From NCBI GenBank assembly GCA_947095585.1, contig OX352761.1, positions 134,074,277 to 134,138,276 of the forward strand: a DNA stretch of 64,000 nucleotides, written 5' to 3'. The position numbers and the translations under genes are program-made. Below are positions 60,764 to 64,000 of the stretch, piece by piece. How positions within the stretch are numbered: the first letter of the stretch is position 1; every line of letters starts with the position of its first letter. Below the pieces are notes generated by a model, which was given only the letters and a program-made list of their open reading frames with translations, ran no database searches and had not been told where the DNA came from. The stretch is from Nephrocerus scutellatus (taxonomy: Eukaryota > Arthropoda > Insecta > Diptera > Pipunculidae).

Positions 60764-63060
60764 TTCTAATAAAGGTATGTTACGCTAGACAAAACGATTT
60801 TCTTTGCATGTGCCCAGACCCCAGACCCAATGTCAGACAACAGTTTTTTTTCTTTTACTCCAATGTTAATCAAAAGTTTAATGGTGCTTCCCAGCCAATA
60901 AACATCTGTTAGTAACTTGCGTTTACACGTTGCAACAGCAATTGAAGATTGGAGCATCACGTAACTTTGAAAATTCTATTTTATGGAAATTTTCTCCGAT
61001 TAGAAACAAAACTAATATCAATTCTTTTTTTTATTGTCTTCTAATATTTTGTACAAGTGGTGCTTACGCTAATTTTACAACATCAATTGAAAGCTGTAGG
61101 TTAATACCCGAACGCGAGAACTAAAAAACTAGAATATTTTGCTCATAAGCCCACATTAGGTGCGTTTTTTCTCGGACAACTTGTTGGCGACAACAATAAT
61201 ATTTCTACCAAAACCAAATAAATGATTTTTTCAATGTTTAAATTTGAAGCATTCAAGGCTAATACACAAATTTTCATTCATCTTGCTGAAATTAAGTATT
61301 AAATAATTATTATTTTTTATCTGTCCGCAACAATTCATTATATTTGTAGCGGACGGTCTACGCCTGAAGCGGACAAATGAGGGAAATTAAAATTGGGATG
61401 TTTTTAGAACACGATTTTTCAATATTTGTTTGTCGGTTACTTATTATTTATATATTTATTATTATATTTATATCTTCAAGCACATTGACGTTACCAAATC
61501 AAATTGATTTTAAAAAAAACGTAAACAAAGGAAGGTTGACAAATCATTGGATTAAAGTTAGGCAGAGTTTTGTACTAAAAATCAATAATTTTTTATCATA
61601 GATATTGCAGCGAATTAAAGCAGTCAACACACGCTAATGTCGTATTTGTATACGCTCGCAGCTGACGCAATAGAACAAAATTAAATAAAATTATATGCAA
61701 TGATGGGGTTTTTATACTCTTTGACAAAAGAACTGCAATAACGTTCAAACTTAAAAATTTAATGAATTACGGTCGAATTTCGACCTTTAGTTATGATAAT
61801 TTCGATGTTCTAAAAATGTACTAAAATATAATTGTTTTAATTTTCGTATTCAAAACTTGACATTTATCAAATGACGACTCAAAGAAAGAATGGCTTATGA
61901 AAAAAATTAAAAGTTGAACAAAATTTGACGCGGCTTTTCATTTTATCACACCACCAGACTCGCGTTGAGCGTGAAACCACTGAAACAACAAAACTGACAT
62001 GATTTTACATTTACTAAAAGCAGTGCTACACGATCATGGGATGAAGTCTTGTCCAGCGAAACATGTGGTTTTTAGTGAGTTAGAAAGAGAAAGCTTGATT
62101 ACACCGAGAATCCACCGAGAATCCACTACGAAAGATGAACGTTCTATACGGCAAAACAACAACAAATTGACAAACATCATACAAACACACACAAATGCTT
62201 CGTTATGTGTAGCCACAACGTTCATGGGCATGACTTTCATTCCCACGCATGTGTAGCCAATGTTAAAATGTTATGATCGATGTAATAACAAACAAAAATA
62301 TTAACCTACACCTTCACAAAAAATTAAATCTTGTGCTAAAAGTAGCAGTTATTTTACAATTATCGCAGAGCATTAATTACCAACTCTAACCAAAAAACCT
62401 AGAATAAACATATTAAACTTGCTTATATATTTTACAAAATATTACAATTCAATTAGACAACATGTACTGAGTTTTGTTTAAATCGTAAGGCCGGTTTCGA
62501 GACTTACTTATTATTTAAGACTTATTTGCCATCTTAAATAAGTCAATAAAATCGTTCGAAACGTATCACTGACTTATTTTGACATCTGCTTTTAAACAAC
62601 AAATAATTGTCCTGCGTTTAAAAAATCAAATATTTGGATAAGTCAGGTTCCACAAATAAGTCTTCGTTTCGAAAAACAGCCTTAGAATACAAGAAATTTT
62701 ATTCTATTATATATTTTATTTTATTATTATTTTATTTTATTATATAATTAATATGGTTTTTGTGTCACTCTATGTTCGTTCCGATTCCGAACATCCAAAT
62801 TAAAAATGTAAAGTCAAAATAGTGGCTAAGTTCAAGTTGACGATTGTCTTCAATAAAGATAGGGGATGAAAAAAAGTAGTGGTTAAACTTATTCGTTCAA
62901 AAAATAAAAATAAATAAATGGGGTTGAAGTTCAAGATATATATTGTTTTTAGTGGGTTGGTTTAGTAAGGATACATTTTTGCTTCAATTACCTTAAATTA
63001 AACCTGTGTCGGGACTAAGAAGACCACTTGACCAACCTATTAAGAAGCGAGTACGACCGA
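60764..63060. other. intergenic between mRpL11 and spastin
   Basis: Divergent gap. One MITE (62486-62694) is visible. The remaining open frames (for example 60930-61124, 61377-61601, 61999-62256) are short, AT-biased and have no family resemblance. TATA-like and AATAAA-like strings are common because of base composition and cannot be assigned. Confidence 0.45.
62486..62694. mobile_element. MITE with AATAAGTC subrepeats upstream of spastin
   Basis: The left end TAAGGCCGGTTTCGAGACTTA is mirrored by the right end at about 62665-62694, which in reverse reads TAAGGCTGTTTTTCGAAACG, then AAGACTTATTTG. The 209-bp interior repeats (A/G)ACTTATTT or its complement several times. No frame. It ends 367 bp before the spastin start codon, likely in or near the promoter or 5' UTR. 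Confidence 0.65.
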
Positions 63061-63709
63061 ATGGTACGAAACAAAAGCATTGTAACACAATCGTCATCAG
63101 GCAATGCTAGTAGCAGCAATAGCAGCAATAAATCACCAATAAAAAGTACGAAAACTCACCGTAAAAGTTCAAGCACCTGCGAGTCTAGTAAAATTACTGA
63201 GATCGATGACAAAAGCAGCAGAACCCCCTCCCCAGTTGACGTTGACGTTCATTGTGACAGCAGTGGTGGATCCGTGCACAAACAAAATTTGTACATCGTA
63301 TCATTTCCCATAATTTTTCTTTTCAACATTTTGCGTTCGCTGATTTATCAGTTGTTTTGCATTTTTCGATATTTATACGGCGCTAGCACTCGAGTTATAT
63401 ATCGGCCGAATAGACGGGATTGTAACATTGAAATTGTTGTCGGTAGCAGCAATCAGATTGAGGGAATCAAACATAAGCCAATTTTAGCACAATCCAACGC
63501 TATTAATACTTATCATTATCATCACCACAAGCATAAACAACTCGAAATGTCGGCCAACAGGTTTGGTGGTAGCTCGAGCACTGGAGGTCAAAATATTCAT
63601 CCAACATCACCTGGACCTGGTGACCCATTGCTAGCGAAACAAAAGCATCATCATCGCCGAGCGTTTGAGTATATATCAAAAGCGTTGAAAATTGACGAAG
63701 AAAATGAAG
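63061..63709 (+). CDS. spas: spastin, first coding exon (gene continues past the window)
   Basis: One exon of 216 codons plus 1 nt, ending at a GTAAAT donor. Spastin is a microtubule-severing AAA ATPase at the ER and endosomes. The start [13 protein letters not shown] matches fly spastin; an in-frame ATG at 63028 would add 11 residues. A Ser/Asn-rich region comes first. A hydrophobic hairpin segment of about 30 residues follows ([20 protein letters not shown], then [10 protein letters not shown]), which inserts in the ER membrane. Next are [13 protein letters not shown], a His-rich stretch (YHYHHHKHK) and [20 protein letters not shown]. The MIT domain begins at [14 protein letters not shown]. 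The rest of the MIT, the microtubule-binding region and the AAA domain lie beyond 64000; 63710-64000 is intron. Confidence 0.95.
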
Positions 63710-64000
63710 GTAAATAGTAAAGAAACATTGTTAAAATATGCTGGAGGTCTTCTTTGTTGTCTCCCATTGTTGATCGTTTTGTTGTTTAGGTATGACTTTT
63801 TTTTAAATTATATTATCTATAGCGACGTGTTAGGAAAATAAAATTTTTTCACGATATCACAAAATATTTTCACAGACTTTAACTTAATGTTCGTAGTTAT
63901 TAAGCGAACTTTTAATATAACCTAAACATTTATATTTGTTTGATTAGGTACCAACATATATTGATCCTCGATTTTTATGTTCCGTTGACCTAAGAATCCT

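Overview
The window is nuclear DNA of a cyclorrhaphan fly (Diptera). It is AT-rich, its introns have fly-type GT-AG borders and sizes, and every protein I recognise reads closest to the Drosophila form I remember. It holds ten complete genes and the first coding exon of an eleventh. All gene models were built by hand from reading frame, splice phase and family resemblance; in every model the exon phases close exactly.

Layout. 1-6.6 kb: no host gene; transposon debris including a solo LTR nested in an RTE relic and a gag-like relic. 6.6-9.5 kb (+): secreted, probably GPI-anchored protein of Cys-rich EB-type modules. 10-12 kb: satellite-like repeat, a MITE, a mariner relic split by a SINE. 12.9-14.9 kb (-): V-ATPase subunit B (Vha55). 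18.7-22.9 kb (+): isopenicillin-N-synthase-like 2OG-Fe(II) oxygenase with a metal-ligand His replaced by Tyr. 24.3-29.4 kb (-): beta-adrenergic-like octopamine receptor (Octbeta2R type). 30-36.8 kb: degenerate non-LTR retrotransposons, tandem repeats and MITEs. 37.1-38.3 kb (+): Tbc1d7, tail to tail with mRpS24 (-, 38.3-38.9 kb). 42.0-48.3 kb (+): 22-exon unconventional myosin with a TH1 tail (Myo95E type) and a very long insertion between P-loop and switch I. 48.3-54.3 kb: repeats. 54.4-55.8 kb (+): Atg6/Beclin-1, tail to tail with Sde2 (-, 55.8-56.6 kb). 59.0-59.8 kb (+): RRP36, tail to tail with mRpL11 (-, 59.9-60.8 kb). 63.06 kb to the end (+): first coding exon of spastin.

The genes do not form a pathway. 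Most are housekeeping: vacuolar acidification, autophagy, TSC/mTOR control, mitochondrial ribosome (two subunits), pre-rRNA processing, replication stress and splicing. The exceptions are an amine receptor, a motor, a putative oxygenase and a surface protein. Three of the gene pairs are convergent with only 62-84 bp between stop codons.

Accessory DNA dominates the gaps: at least seven families of short inverted-repeat elements, a tRNA-derived SINE family (three copies), jockey- and RTE-like relics and a dispersed tandem repeat. I see no CRISPR array, operon or unmistakably novel multi-gene system. The most interesting points are the His-to-Tyr oxygenase, the myosin loop-1 insertion with a 14-nt microexon, two GC-AG introns, and the unnamed repeat families.
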